Below the pieces are notes generated by a model. The model worked only from the letters and a program-made list of their open reading frames with translations, had not been told where the DNA came from and ran no database searches. Of a DNA stretch of 64,000 nt, positions 25,651-38,620 are shown piece after piece. Position 1 is the first letter of the stretch, and each line of letters opens with the position of its first letter. This stretch comes from Casuarina equisetifolia (lineage: Eukaryota; Streptophyta; Magnoliopsida; Fagales; Casuarinaceae). The stretch lies in assembly GCA_028551475.1 (NCBI GenBank), contig CM052355.1, positions 18,869,543 through 18,933,542 on the forward strand, in the 5' to 3' direction. The position numbers and the translations under genes are program-made.

Positions 25651-27860
25651 GAGATATTGAAGAATACGACTCTCTACCAGCTTTTCATTTATTGTTTTTT
25701 ATAACAGAAACACCAAACATCAAGAAAGAAAGGAAGGCATGACCAAACATAGTAAGGTTTTTGCACCAACTTCCGTCACCCATTCTCGATGCTGTCGCCT
25801 TGAGACCTGGCCTGTCCAGCTTCTGCCTACTACATATACTTCCAAAGCAGCGAGGTGGAAGATGGTTTAGATAGTGGTTTGGTTCAATTTTCTTTGTCAC
25901 TGAACAAGCTAGGGTAAGTTTATAAAATGAGGGAACAGAAACACCTCAAGCTCCATCCCACCCATTATCCAAAGTGTTTTGAACAAATGCTTCGGAGTTT
26001 CTTTTTCAAAAAAAAAAAAAAAGAAGATTATTCAAATTTATTATATGATGCTCAACCTTGTTCTCTCCCTTTACATTTTAAAAAAGGATATAAACCTTTT
26101 AATGTAATATCAAAATTCAAATTTCAAGTAAATTGATCATTCGATCTGGATCCATTAGAAGTATTTTTTATTACTTTTTATGAGATGGCATATTTAAATA
26201 TGAGGTGGATCATATGTTATGAATATATTGACTTATTTACTCCTTAAAGATGAAAATGTTTTCCTATCTCATAAACCTTTTTTTTTTAATTTTTTTTTTT
26301 TAAAAAATCTTCTAACAAGAGCCATGTGAGGCCTAAAGCGGAGCAGATCATGTGAACAGTACCTTAGGTATGCAGCTCAAAAAAGCGAAGAACAACTTAT
26401 GGACCAGAGCAAAAATTTGTCAATGGCAGTATCATTAACCTTTTTGGGTCGCACACGCTCACGGGCAGCACAACACTTGCAGAATAAGGCTTAAGTGATA
26501 GATGAAACTAATACTTCCGCTTTTAGAGTCTATAACCGTCGTTGTCACTTTTTAACAAGATGATATCTCTTACCTAAAATTAGAATTATGAGAAAAAAAA
26601 TGAGGATTTATGATTGCGTTTTGGTTTATATGTCAACTTCAAAATTATAGTACCAATTATAACTATTACTATGGGAATAAGATATGAGAACAAATAAAGG
26701 ATAATAAAGTGGGAATTGATATGATTCAAATGGGTCTTGTCTGGCAATCGAGGAAATCAACCAACCTTTTTTATGATGTCAAATATGCAAAAGCACAACG
26801 CACAAAAGGGTAAGCACCGACCTGCATCAAACCTTCTGCCCGCTTAATTACACTCTTGTAGATTGTTGAAGTGCCAAACATCACGTAGTGTGAGCTCATC
26901 ACAGCTTTATGCCCACCAATTCTTTCTGTTATTGTCCGCATCATATTCTTCTTCTTCTTTTTTCTTCTTTTTTCTTCTTTCCTCTTCTTTCTCTTGGTTA
27001 GCTGTATCCTGCCTCTTGCTGAGTGATGGGATGTTCGGGCCCATTTTCTGTTGAGTCTAATTGAACCTAGTCAGAAAAGTCTGGGTCAAAAAGGCTTTGG
27101 TTTATCATGAGAGGTTGGGCCAGCTTACCTTCTGCTGATACTGACCCAAGGCCTTCCAGTCCGAGTTTTAGTCCTTGGAAATATGAGCATCCTCAGATTT
27201 TTATTTTTTATTTTTTATTTTTATTTTACAAAAAAGAATTGATACCTTTGTCATTGATATTAATGTCACAGGATTAGAAAAATTTTAAAATCTATGTAAG
27301 AAATTACATAGAATAGATCATTAAACTTAACCTCTCAATAAATCATCTTCAAAGTTGGGAGTAAGATAAAATTAAATAAAACTTTAAAATGTATAAGAGA
27401 AGCGTGCAATGAAAATATTAAAATAAAAAACTTATAATTCTAAAAATTAATAACTTCAAGGAGGCCTATCAAAATATTATATCTTATGTCTTTAGTTCAA
27501 TGGTTATGATAATCACATTCTTGAATAATAAAAATTTAGATAAAAACCTTTTGATGTTTGTATTATAATTGATGCTAAAATAGTATTATGATAAAATATT
27601 ATATAGTACTCTTATAATCTTTTTTGTGGTGCGTTCTCATCTTTATCCATATCTAGTGATTAAGTACACATTCAAGCTCTTGATAAGGATTTATGAAACC
27701 TTCATACTTGGATACAATTGTGGTGTTAATCATTTTTACGGCGGAGGTTTTGACCTAACTACTTGACTCTTATATACTGTATTTGGATTGCTAAATCTTA
27801 CTGCCATAGGAGGAGAGAAAATAAAGAAAATGAGAGAGTGCAGAAGACAATAGCAGTTTG
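25651..27860. other. AT-rich intergenic DNA before the PPR gene
   Basis: No gene recognised. A pyrimidine-rich tract (TTC/TTT units) lies at 26945-26995, with poly-A or poly-T runs near 26010 and 26280. The TTATATACTG stretch near 27770 could be part of the PPR gene promoter. Confidence 0.4.
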
Positions 27861-27867
27861 ACCCGTA

Positions 27868-27877
27868 AAACCCTAAA
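27868..27877 (+). promoter_or_regulatory. Telo-box (AAACCCTAAA) in the PPR leader or promoter
   Basis: AAACCCTAAA lies about 520 bases before the PPR start codon. Telo-boxes of this form are common near the transcription starts of plant genes for translation and organelle biogenesis, including many PPR genes. It marks the probable start region of the PPR transcript. Confidence 0.45.
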
Positions 27878-28398
27878 CTAAAAGCAACGAGCTTTGGAGT
27901 TTAAAATCTTTCGGAAGTACAAAACCAGAAGGGTGAAGGGTTTAGGAACAGGCGGCTTCCGTAGTCCGCCTGTTCAATACCCAGAGAGGCTCAAAACTTC
28001 CAAGTTTATTGCTTCCTCTTCATCTTTTTCTCATGCCAGGCTGCGAGTTTTGCTTCATTCTTGCTGTCTAGTTCAGTTCATATCTTCAATTTCCCACATG
28101 GGTTGTTCTCAATTTTTCTCTGTTCCTCTGTCTAAAATTTGCTCTTCTAATAGTCTTGCCCCTGATTTTCGGTCTTTCTCGCTTCAGTGTGAATGAAAAC
28201 TCACAATTTTGACCCTTGGTCCGCTCTTATTTGTGTTTTTGTTTGCCACCGGTACCTTTTCTTCTGCGAGGTTCATGGTTTTCCTCGCTTCTGCGGTGTC
28301 TGAGAATTCCCAACTTTGGCCACTGCCTGCGTCTGAAAATGCTAAATTTTGTTTCGAGAAGACTTCTTTCCTGTCTAGTCACGTAGCACGACTCGCAA

Positions 28399-31356
28399 AT
28401 GATTAAGAGAAGGCTTTGTGCTTATTGTTATCATCGTTTCTTCAAAACTAGAAGAGCAATTACAACCAGTTCTCTGCCACTAGTCCCACCAAATGCTTCG
28501 GTCTCATCTGGTACCAGTGACCACAAGTCTCTCTGCCTCGCCTTGGCAGAGCAACTCATCCAACGCGGGTTGTTATCCTCGGCACGGCAAGTAATTCAAC
28601 GAATAATCTTACATTCTTCCTCAGCATCAGATGCTATTTCCATCGTTCATTTCGCTGCTGTACGAGGATTAGACCTTGATATAGCTACACTCATTAGGAT
28701 GCTTACGAGTTCGGGTCAGCCCCAGCTGGCTGAGTCGCTTTTCTGTGACAGAATTATTCGTAGAGGTACAGATCCTGACTTGCGGCTTTTGAATTCTATG
28801 ATTATTTGCTTTTGTAAGCTAGGGAAACTAAAGGAGGCAAGAGCTGAATTCGACAAGCTGCTTCTGACGGGCATTGTTCCTTGCAAAGCTGCTTGTAATT
28901 CCATTCTTAGGGAGCTTTGCACCCAAGATCGAGTTTTAAAAGCGTTTGATTATTTAGTTACGGTAGTTAAGGCTGGAGTTATTCCTGGATTTTGGTGTTT
29001 TAATAAGTTGATTGATGAGCTATGCTCTAAGGGATACATAAGAGAAGCTCTTGAACTGTTTGATGTAATGCGAAGTGGACATGTGTGTCAACCTACCGTC
29101 CATCTTTACAAAACATTGTTTTATGGTCTTTGTAAGAGAGGGCTAGTCAAGGAGGCAGAGCCACTATTGAGAGAAATGCAGTCTCAGGGTCTTTATGTAG
29201 ATAGGACGATGTATACTTCTTTAATTTATCAATATTGTAAGGCAAAGAAGATGAAAATGGCGATGCAGATCTTGTTAAGAATGTGGAAGACAGGTTGTAA
29301 GCCTGACAATTACGCATTTAATACATTGATTTATGGCTTTTCGAAATTAGGTATGTTTGACAAGGGGCGGGTGGTTTACAAGCTGATGGCAGAGTCGGGA
29401 GTGCAACATGATGTGCTAACTAATCAATTTCTGATCAGTAACTACTGCAGAGTAGGGAAAGTTGATTGCGGTTTAATGATTTTGAAGAACATGGTTAGTT
29501 GCAATTTAACTCCCAATGTGCACTGTTTCACGGTTTTGATCAATGCTCTTTACAAGGAGAATAGACTAATTGAAGTTAATGAATTATACAAAAGCATGTT
29601 GGACAGTGGGGTTATTCCAGATCACGTTCTGTTTTTTGTCCTTATGAAGAAGAAGGATCCGAAGGGCCATGAACTTAAGCTGGCGCATAGGATTCTTCTG
29701 GAAATTGCCGAGAATGGATGTGGGTTGAACCCTTTTATGCTCATATTCTCTCCTAGTTTGAACTCCAGTCAGGGTTTGGAGCAAGAAATTGAGATTCTGC
29801 TTCAGAGGATCGTGAGAAGTAACTTTAAGCTAGCTAATGTGGCATACAGTGTTTTTATCAGTGCCCTGTGTGAAGAAGGAAAGATTGATTATGCTTTAGC
29901 TTGCCTGTATAAAATGGTGATAGTTGGATGCATGCCTTCGCTTTTTACTTGCAACTCTTTGATCAAGTGTCTCTGTGAGGAGGGCCTTTTTAAGGATGTT
30001 GACGCCCTGATTGTCCTCATGGAAGATCAAGGATTGGTCCCAGACCTGGCAACTTTTTTGATAGTGATAAACGAACATTGCAAACAGGGTAATTGGGTGT
30101 CAGCATTGGATATCTTGGATAGTGTAGAGAAGAGGGGACTGAGACCTAATGTTGCTATATATGACACTATCATTCGTTGTCTAAGCAGGGAGAGAAAAAT
30201 TTTTGAAGCAGAAGAAATTTTTAAGAGGATGCTCAATTCTGGTGTGGATCCTGATGAGATTGTCTATACGACGATGATTGATGGCTTCTTCAAAAATGGA
30301 AGAGCAACTGAAGCTCACCAGTTGTTTGATAAAATGGTGGAGAATTCCATTCAGCCAAGTTCTTATTCCTACACCGCACTCATAAGTGGGTTAGTGAAGA
30401 AAAACATGATTGACAAAGGATGCATATACCTTGGCAGGATGTTGAAAGAAGGTCTTAAGCCAAATGCAGTACTGTATACCTTGCTCATTAGCCATTTCTT
30501 AAAGAAGGGAGAGTTGGAATTTGCCTTTAGGTTAGCTGATTTGATGGATAAAAATCAGGTTGAGAGTGATCCTGTAATGTATATCTCACTGATCAGTGGT
30601 GTTAGCAGAAATATCATTGGCATTAAGAATTGGCGCAATTTAGATAAGCGGTGTGAAAGGGCGAGAGAAATGTTGCTTCATTTGCTCGACCAGAGAACTG
30701 TAAGCCCAAGGGAAAACATTTTGAGATTGTCTGTTAATTCTGTTGAGGAAAAGAAATGCTTTATGATGAAGTTGATGCAGAAGGTTAAAGAGCTTGAGTT
30801 TATGCCAAACTTGTATATTTACAATGGTATGATCTCTGCATTTTGTAGGGTAGGACAGATGCAGGATGCTTGTGATCACTTTGAAATGATGCAAAGAGAG
30901 GATTTGCGTCCTAATCACGTGACCTATACCATTCTCATTGATGGGCATATCCAATGTGGTGATATTGACCGTGCAATAGGATTGTTCAATTGGATGAGTG
31001 AAGATGGTTATGCCCCAGACAGAATCGCATACAACACTTTACTAAGAGGCCTTTGTAAGGCCGGGAGACTAGATGATGCCTTGTCACTCTCATACATGAT
31101 GCGTAAGAAGGGGGTTTTACCAAACCGTGTTTCTTATGACTATTTACTCGGTTTTCTTTGTTCAACTGATCGAAGTGTTCATGCCTTCAAGATATTTGAA
31201 GAAATGCTTGCTCAAAGTTATAAACCGAGCCACTTAAATTGCAAATGGTTGTTTAGTATATTGCGTGAGAATAATAAATTGAATGAAGCTCGTATAGTTG
31301 AAGCTCGTATGATGCTCCAGAAACAGAACTCAGAAAATCCGACAAAGAGAAGTTAA
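28399..31356 (+). CDS. P-class pentatricopeptide repeat protein, 985 aa, intronless
   Basis: A single 985-codon exon. The ATG at 28399 is the first after an in-frame TAG at 28384. The N-terminus (MIKRRLCAYCYHRFFKTRRA) is rich in Arg, Lys and aromatics with no early acidic residue, which predicts an organelle targeting peptide, more likely mitochondrial. From about residue 85 to 965 the protein consists of roughly 20 tandem 35-residue PPR motifs, with typical pieces such as YTSLIYQYCKAKKMKMAMQI, YTTMIDGFFKNGRATEAHQL and YNTLLRGLCKAGRLDDALSL. No E, DYW or SMR domain follows, so this is a pure P-class protein, expected to bind one organelle transcript and affect its processing, stability or translation. 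Motif phasing breaks at about 415-470 and 725-785, suggesting degenerate repeats. Length and lack of introns recall Arabidopsis At5g62370, but I name that only as a candidate. Confidence 0.95.
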   Translation: MIKRRLCAYCYHRFFKTRRAITTSSLPLVPPNASVSSGTSDHKSLCLALAEQLIQRGLLSSARQVIQRIILHSSSASDAISIVHFAAVRGLDLDIATLIRMLTSSGQPQLAESLFCDRIIRRGTDPDLRLLNSMIICFCKLGKLKEARAEFDKLLLTGIVPCKAACNSILRELCTQDRVLKAFDYLVTVVKAGVIPGFWCFNKLIDELCSKGYIREALELFDVMRSGHVCQPTVHLYKTLFYGLCKRGLVKEAEPLLREMQSQGLYVDRTMYTSLIYQYCKAKKMKMAMQILLRMWKTGCKPDNYAFNTLIYGFSKLGMFDKGRVVYKLMAESGVQHDVLTNQFLISNYCRVGKVDCGLMILKNMVSCNLTPNVHCFTVLINALYKENRLIEVNELYKSMLDSGVIPDHVLFFVLMKKKDPKGHELKLAHRILLEIAENGCGLNPFMLIFSPSLNSSQGLEQEIEILLQRIVRSNFKLANVAYSVFISALCEEGKIDYALACLYKMVIVGCMPSLFTCNSLIKCLCEEGLFKDVDALIVLMEDQGLVPDLATFLIVINEHCKQGNWVSALDILDSVEKRGLRPNVAIYDTIIRCLSRERKIFEAEEIFKRMLNSGVDPDEIVYTTMIDGFFKNGRATEAHQLFDKMVENSIQPSSYSYTALISGLVKKNMIDKGCIYLGRMLKEGLKPNAVLYTLLISHFLKKGELEFAFRLADLMDKNQVESDPVMYISLISGVSRNIIGIKNWRNLDKRCERAREMLLHLLDQRTVSPRENILRLSVNSVEEKKCFMMKLMQKVKELEFMPNLYIYNGMISAFCRVGQMQDACDHFEMMQREDLRPNHVTYTILIDGHIQCGDIDRAIGLFNWMSEDGYAPDRIAYNTLLRGLCKAGRLDDALSLSYMMRKKGVLPNRVSYDYLLGFLCSTDRSVHAFKIFEEMLAQSYKPSHLNCKWLFSILRENNKLNEARIVEARMMLQKQNSENPTKRS

Positions 31357-34300
31357 TTAGCAATATGCTGTTAAAGATATAACCTTGTGTGTGGAAAAAA
31401 GACACCTACTGGTGCGACAACTTCAGAGGTTGGTAACTGCGAAATACTGCAAAATTTTGTAATGTTCATCTCATTCTTAATCATTCTTGCTTCTGAATCA
31501 TCTTCCCCTCATTGGAATTTCAAATTTGCGATCATCACTATTTGAATAAGGCTGTGCCTGTAGGGCCTTCTAATCATCAGTAATTTATGCAGGGATTATA
31601 TAAGAGTTCACGCACTTCCTTCTATTGGCAATGATCATTTACATGCAGCTGATTAGAATGAGGTAAGTTTCTATTTTGACCCGTCCTGCTACTTCGTTAG
31701 ATGATTTGCATATGAAAATGTGAGCTGAAACAGAGTAATCTCATGGAAGTGCAAATTTACTTGTACTTTCCATAGGTATCTTCAAACTGAGCTTAGCTTC
31801 CACCTGTGAGTTTTTGTTTACTTTGGTACAGTGCTAAGTTCTTTAACGGACTACACTATAGCAATATATAGTACTGTTCTCATTGGCTAACTGGATTGGT
31901 ATTTGGAATTTCTAGTTAGATGAGGTTATTCCTAACATCTGCTTGATCGAATTTTCTTTTAAGTTTGAGCAGTAACATGTTCCAGAATAGCTGAAAACTA
32001 TGCTGTCTATGGTTCAAATGACGTGCATACTGAAGAATGAAGTTTTATGAAAGGTTAGCATAGGGCAAATTTGATGGTGGCTTTTCCATTTTAAGGGATA
32101 ACAAACAACAAATTTTGATAGTGCGCTTCTGAGACTGAGTGAGATGTATTCCACGACTTCTATGCTTCTGCTGATGAGGCTTTTACTTCATTGGTGTCCC
32201 TAAAGGAACTAACATTGTGAGCCTCTTCTTTATTAGCTTTTCAAGTTTCAATTTTTTTTAGTCTGAAAACTAATTGTTGATCTGTTTTCACATTCTTTCT
32301 TAAGAGTGGTTTTTGTCTCTTGGAAAAGTTAGTCCTTTGGTTGTTATACTTTCAATTCTTTTTATCCTTAGATTTTAGGTATGTTATGATCGTAGAACAG
32401 AAACTATTCTTTTTATTTTATTTTATTTTATTTTATTTTATTTTATTTATAACATTTAGGCATTATGCCATGTTTCAGACAATCTTGCAAAACAATGGGT
32501 GTAAGAGGGTTTAAAATCAAACTTACTCTTCTAGCAATTTTTGCTAGATTAGCTGTTGTATGGTTCAAATATTTTTTTCTTTGTAGTTCTTTTCTTTTGT
32601 CAATCACTGTATCATTATTATTTTTAGAAATTGATGAGCCACATTCTATCTGTTTTTAAATTATAAATTTAGAATCTTTCCGAGATAGTGATGAAGTCAA
32701 TATATTTGTTATCTAGAAATTTTTTGTTTGGCAGTTAATGAAAGAGTAATTCAAAATGTACATATCATTGGCTCTCATGTGGCTTGGTTTGCAGACATTT
32801 GTGCAGTCATAGAAGTAGTCAATTTAGATATTTAGTGTTTACATGAATGTCTGTCTCTGTCTATTGAATAAATTTGTTAAGAATCCCTATCTTAGGATAT
32901 ATTTAATATTTCTTTTCTTTTATGTTTAGTTGTGAGACGGTTGACGGCGCTTTGCAGTGCATTCATAGACATCCCGCTTCAACTTCAGCTCCTATAAGGT
33001 AAAGAGAACATAATTTCTTCTTAGACCTTAAATAGAGAAGCAGTTATAATACAGAAAATAAGCAGAAGTTTTTGGTTTTACACTAGTGTTGATTGTTGTT
33101 AAAGAAAAAGTTCTTGTATATATATTTGGACCTCAATTTGCTTGACTTGATTACCCTGCAGATATGGAGCTTGTGTGCTGTGCAGTTTCTTTTAGAAAAT
33201 CAAACCAGCATATGAGAAGTGGTCATCGGTTGAGACTAGTTAGATTTCTCAGGGGGTTTATAACTCCGTACCTTCGGCATCATAATGGAAGAAGATACTG
33301 CAGCGGTATAGACTGCACTGCTTTGAGTTTTTAACGAGGTAATCATGCTTCCCTAAATGTAAAATATCCCAGTTCTAAGTGGTGAAGGATAGAGAATTTC
33401 CTTCTTTTTTGGGAGTGGGCGGTGACGGGGCTTACGTTGTGAAGACCATTTAACTGCGCCAGAAGGTAAAAGCTTGCCATGGTTAGTGTTTCTGTTTGAG
33501 CTCAAGACTGGAATTTTCTGGTGACGGAGTCTCTGTCTGAATTTGTGCAGAGTTGGTTCTGTCCTTCTCTAACCTATACTAGCTGTTGAAAGTTGCCTAA
33601 TGAATAACATAATCCAAGTCCCTGGATCCGAGAGGTTGATCTTTGTTAATTCCATCAACAATTGTACGTGTAATCATGAAAGAAAAAATCCACAATCACC
33701 TAACAAAGTGGCATCAGAACGCAATGTTGGATGTTATTACAGAATCGGTTTTTTAGCAAGGTACGAAATGTATTGTCCAATATTCAATATGATTTCACAA
33801 GATCTAGGCCAGGTTAGGCCAGGGAAGTCTGTTCATAATGTATTTTGAGAATGTTTATTGCACTGTAATCTATAAAAGACGTGTAATTCGGAAATTAGTA
33901 GATTGCCAATTACAGGGATATGATTTGTTTTATCAAATTGATGAAACAGATTGATAAATATGCGCACATATGTGTATATGCACACACATCTATAGACAGA
34001 ATATTATAATTTCAAAAACTTTTATGGGATACTTTTAGCCATGAATCTTTTAATGTCTGGTAGCACTATCCATAACCTTTTAGCACAAAGTGAACTGGTC
34101 GTGATTCAAGAGCATTTGTTATAAAATGAATTTGTAATCAAATACGACACGAATATTGCTGAAATCATGTAATCAGAATTACCAATATCTTGCAATGAGC
34201 ACTGGTCCTCGCTAATGTTAATTCGTTGGGCATTGTACGAGCTATGAAAGTTTGTCGTAAATTTTATTTGTAAAAGGTTAAAAAATTTTGTGAAAAATAT

Positions 34301-34600
34301 GTTGAGAGGAGAAAGCAGCTGATGGCAGTTTGCCATTGTCTCTTTTCTCGTCTGGCAAGTGCCAGCTGCTACTGTCCTTAATTGACGTGCAAGATGACGA
34401 AGTGTCCAAAGAAAGATAACCACATGCATTTACATTGTCATCACTCGGAGGAATTAAAAATTAGTTTTGGATAAATAAACTATCATAATATGTAGTTAAG
34501 TGTAAGAAATCAAACGGTAAAGATATTTAGAAATACTATGCAGAGTCTTCACAGTAGTATATTATTGTGTTTCTCCTGATAAGCTGGATAAGATTGGGGA
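31357..34600. other. PPR downstream region, possibly a spliced 3' UTR, then intergenic
   Basis: No protein gene is recognised. Up to about 33350 there are less AT-rich islands (for example 32935-33000 and 33160-33330) bounded by GT- and AG-like junctions. Spliced 3' untranslated regions are common downstream of plant PPR genes, so these may be non-coding exons; that is inference. A (TTTTA)n repeat lies at about 32410-32449. Confidence 0.35.
32410..32449. repeat. (TTTTA)8 microsatellite
   Basis: Eight uninterrupted TTTTA units. Confidence 0.9.
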
Positions 34601-34607
34601 AAAACAA

Positions 34608-34793
34608 TCAGTAGATCTTGAGCACATCTTCATAGAAGTCGTGGAATACATCTTCATCCAATTTTGAATGATCTTGAGCGATCTTCAATTGGTCTCTAAG
34701 TTCACAGATGACTTGCTCTCGTTTCTTAAGCTCTTTGTCCACAACCTTCTCCTTAGCAACTTTAGGTATGTAACTCATTAGAGTGGGTGGCAA
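34608..34793 (-). mobile_element. Ty3/gypsy fragment, region after the integrase core
   Basis: The minus-strand frame reads SYIPKVAKEKVVDKELKKRE and then QVICELRDQLKIAQD. This matches the linker between integrase core and C-terminal domain in gypsy elements, where a Tyr-Xaa-Pro motif is followed by a charged 'VD..L..R' helix and 'L...L..AQ..M'. It is a short isolated piece; flanking gypsy domains are not clear, and the frame at 35052-35294 on the same strand could not be assigned. Confidence 0.4.
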
Positions 34794-35721
34794 TGTTCCA
34801 ATGTGTCATTGAGTTTGCCAATATGGCTAAAGTTGGAGGAAAGCGCAACCCCCTACATCAAAAAGAAGATATGACACAACAAGTGTTTAGTAGAGGAAGC
34901 TTATATTAGAAGGTGAACTTTAATACAAAAGTGGCTTTTAACACCATGCATAATGGTGGCCGAGTCTATTACATTTTATAAGCACAGCACTCTTGCACTA
35001 GACTTCTTGCATAACTTCCATTTAGAGACCAAAGTCAAAGGTCAGTCCCGATCATGAAACTTTGGTTTGACCGGGGGTAGTAAAGTCCTCTTCTCTCATC
35101 TTCACGAAAATTCTCTTGATCAATGCTCTTGCTAGGACCCATGCCTGATCCTCTAGAGGGTCAAATGGAATAGAAGTTGTTGATGTCCATGATGGTAACA
35201 ATGCAAATGCTTTTGTTGCTATCATGGGAATCAGAATAACCATACTCGCGTAACATGCTGCACCTAACCAACCAAATAGTTTTGGTTTGCCCAATTTTCA
35301 ATTGCATGTCTAACCTTCTCCTTTTCTTTAAGATTTCCTTAACCTTTAGAAAGGCAATTACCAAATAATTTAAATGCTTAAATTAAATTGATATTCTTTT
35401 TACACCCCATCAATGATGCAACATGTGGATTACATGTTACAATAAAATATGATCCCTATATGAAATTTGCAGTGAACACAGAACAAATAGGGAGCTGGGC
35501 GTTGGTTTTGATTTGGGATGGCGACCCGTTCTCGAGAAATTTAAGTTCATTTGGCACGTTACTGTGGCCAACATTGGATGGCTGAACAAGATTGGGCTCC
35601 AACAGGCCCTCAGACTTAGGCCTAATAACATTCTCCTTTAATAAATTTGAATTAATATAGTCCACTCCATATGTCAGAGAACAAAACAATTACACTTGGA
35701 ATCCAACGTGTTTGGAATCTC
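34794..35721. other. Repeat-rich intergenic DNA
   Basis: Short frames on both strands, none recognised. Composition is mixed. Probably old retroelement sequence adjoining the gypsy fragment. Confidence 0.35.
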
Positions 35722-35985
35722 AATAGGTTTGTTACATTTGGAATCAAAGCCAAACCCCACATCTGGAGTTTAAACCACAAAAGGGTTGACCTACGAAAAG
35801 GGCTATTTGGTGGAAAACATCATGGGTCAAAAGGGTGCCTAAATGCATGAGGCTAATGTAGAGTTATCGTGGAATGGGCCGCTAAGGCATCGACTGCAGA
35901 GGTAGAATGTTACGATTCTAAAGGTAATTGAACCCGCCATGCCAATAGGCTTAGGTCTTTTGGCTTAATGGTTGGGTTCGTTATA
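35722..35985 (+). repeat. Copy of the local dispersed repeat family (plus orientation)
   Basis: Same family as the copies at 48.6-51.3 kb. Shared landmarks in order: 'aggtttgttaca', a region around 'tttgaattatgg' or its variants, 'gggtcaaaagg..gcctaaatg', 'ggaatgggccgctaaggcatc', 'aatgttacgattc..aaagtaattgaa', and an end 'ccaataggcttaggtctttt' followed by 'ggcttaatggttgggttcgt', which leads into the start motif again. An A-box-like word (TGGCTTAATGG) and a B-box-like word (variants of AGGTTTGAATC) suggest a possible SINE origin. Confidence 0.55.
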
Positions 35986-36940
35986 GTGGTGAAACATAGA
36001 AAATTAAGAATGTCTTTTTCATCAGTTCTTAATCTTTTGTACCATATATAAGAGAAAAAGAAAACTAGTTACAATTTCTCTATCCATCTCTCTTCTTCCT
36101 ATTGTATATGTTTAAATGACACATGGGTTATGTTTGTTTATTTAATTTGCAAAATACCCTTGCTCAGAATGAGTACTCTAGTTAAGCAAATCAAAATACA
36201 TTTGATCTTTTTCATTTGGTTTTAGGATTGGCAAATAGCCTATTGTGAGCTAAAAAGCTCCATTATTTTTGTAGTGAATTTATACACAAGTTTTGGACTC
36301 TCCATAATGGGCCACCGACAAAGAGAAGGCTTAAAAGCCTCTTAATATTAAGTGCTCCTTGAATCACACTGCCTATTAAATGCATGGTTTGGAACCTTTG
36401 GAATATTATAAGGGTTTATTTTGAATGAAGCCCTAACTCTAGAGAAAGTGTTGCAATTGAACAAGGAGCTATCAATGGAGGGACTAAAAGTGTTAGATGC
36501 CAATTTAGTAATATGCATGCATTTATCAAAGAGTAACAAGGTTTCCCAAGCCATCCTCCACAAGCTTAGCTCTTTACTATTCGAGTAAACCCTTTTGCCT
36601 TTTATTTTATTTTAATGTTTCAATTTCTTTTAGGAGTGAGAATCTTTATGAATGATCTCATAAGTTTACTTTCGCTAATGTGCTTATGTGAAGAATGTAG
36701 CATTTACTACAGATTTAATGAAACTTTTTATAGTGTTATATTAGCTTATGACATCCAAATTAAGATAAACATATAAAGATTCTTCTTGTATTTCATCCCA
36801 ATTTTGGTGTGAGTCTAAAGGCAAAGTTGTTACTTTTACTCAAGTAGTGATCATCTTGGTGCAGTAAAGAGTAGGATTTGGAAATGGATTGCCATAATGT
36901 ATAGAAGGTAGGGAGTTTGGAGTGCAAGAAGTGGAAACAA
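35986..36940. other. AT-rich intergenic DNA
   Basis: No recognisable gene or domain. It lies just beyond the RT end of the decayed copia element and may include unrecognised copia sequence (RNase H part or LTR). Confidence 0.4.
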
Positions 36941-38490
36941 CTCAAGCAACTATCATCTTGGTGTAGAAGAGAATGTCAAGCACAAACTTTGCTTGGTGGA
37001 AAAGCATATTGTAAGGAATAGGTTGAATTTCAATGTATAGAAAACAATGAAGAGAGCCAAAGTCTTTGATGGAAAACCCTCATTGAAAGTAGCAATAATA
37101 AATGAGAAAGGTGTTTTAAGAGAGACAATGATAATAATGTTGTCTACATATACAATGATTAAAATGCTATACTTGTTGGTGTGGAGAATGAACAAAGAGT
37201 ATTTTAATTGAAAATGAGAAAACCAATTTGTAGAAGGAAAGAGGTAAGACACTAGTACCAAGCTTTATGAGCTTGTTTAAGACAACATATATTATGTGGA
37301 TGGGAGGCATCAATGAATCTAGGTGGCTATTATATGAAGACTTTCTTAATGAGATGACCATTAAGAAATGTATTCTTCACATCTAGGTGATGAAAAGGCC
37401 ATCCATAGGAGTTAGAGAGAGGCAATCATTGTGGAAATAGTTATGGCTTTTGCAATGAGGCTAAAAGTTTCATTATATTCAATGCTAGCCTACTAATGGA
37501 ATCCTTTTTTGTGAAAAGGCATGCTTTTTACCACTTCAAAGAGCATGATTGAAGTTTAACCTTAAAAATCCATTTGTATCTAATGGGACAGCAATTATTA
37601 AGTGGAGGAACATGATCCTAAGTGTGGTTCTAGACTAGTGCAGTATACTTTTCATTCATAGTGGCTGGCCAACAAAGATCCTTGGTAGCTTGAGCATCCA
37701 TGGTGGGCTTATGATGTGGTTGCATAGTAGTAATGAGAAAAAAATGTGTGCTAGTAGGCGATTGTACAATGTTGAATGGTGCCATTCTTGAGTTTGGCTA
37801 TTATAGGATAGGAAGGTTGTAATGGGCTAAAGGGATGTGATGGAGGGGCTAATAAGTAAAGGAGCAAGAGGTGTGAATTATGGAGATGCAAAAGAGCCAG
37901 TAAGGAGACTTTAAGGCTCAATGGTAGTGGTAATAGGTGAAACGTGATCTAAGAAAGGTGTAAAAAGTTGTTAAGATAGTTATGGAGACAGAGGTAGATT
38001 GATGGTCGGAGGGGTAGGTGTGGGAAATACTTTGGAAGAAGCTTGCTGTGTATAAGGAAATGAGGTTTTATTAAATTGAGCATTGGCAACAATATAACCT
38101 AATGGGTAGCCTAAGAACACAAAATGATGAAAGTGTTGAGCTAACTTATATAAGGCATAAGGGAAAAGATAAAGGAACACTAAGTAGCCAAATATGTATA
38201 GGTGAGAAATATTAGGGATCTCATGAAATAAGTTATGCAAGGGAAAGATGTTGTGAAGAGTGTAAGGAGGTAATTAGTTAAGTGAATTGCTATCCCATAT
38301 GCATAACCCCAAAAATGATAAGAATAATTGCTTAATGATGTAGGGTAAGGTATTCTCAACATAATATTGGTTTTTTTTTATTCAATTGATTCATTCTAAC
38401 AAGACACATAAGGATAAGAAAGCCACTGTTGGAGGCCATGTTATTAAAGAAATAACCTCAAAGAGGTTAATGTAATAGATTTTATTCTCT

Positions 38491-38620
38491 CACATCAGAA
38501 AGGCAAGCATGATGATTTAGTCATATAAGAGAATTAGTTACTTCTCTTAATTAAGTTTGACCTTTTTAGATGGAACCTAAGTTTGTGACAAATGGTATTA
38601 AAGACAAATTGCTATCCAAC
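38491..38620. repeat. Diverged third copy of the 144-bp repeat
   Basis: It starts 'cacatcagaaaggcaag' and keeps the order of the 38811-39098 units (cacatc..aaaggcaag, ttagtcat, ttggcta-like, ttaagtttgac, ggaacctaagttt) with many differences. It is an older copy than the two tandem units. Confidence 0.55.

Noticed and set aside
27894-28196. A 100-codon frame upstream of the PPR gene
   Set aside because: It begins with TTG and not ATG, and lies in the expected PPR leader; not a supported gene.
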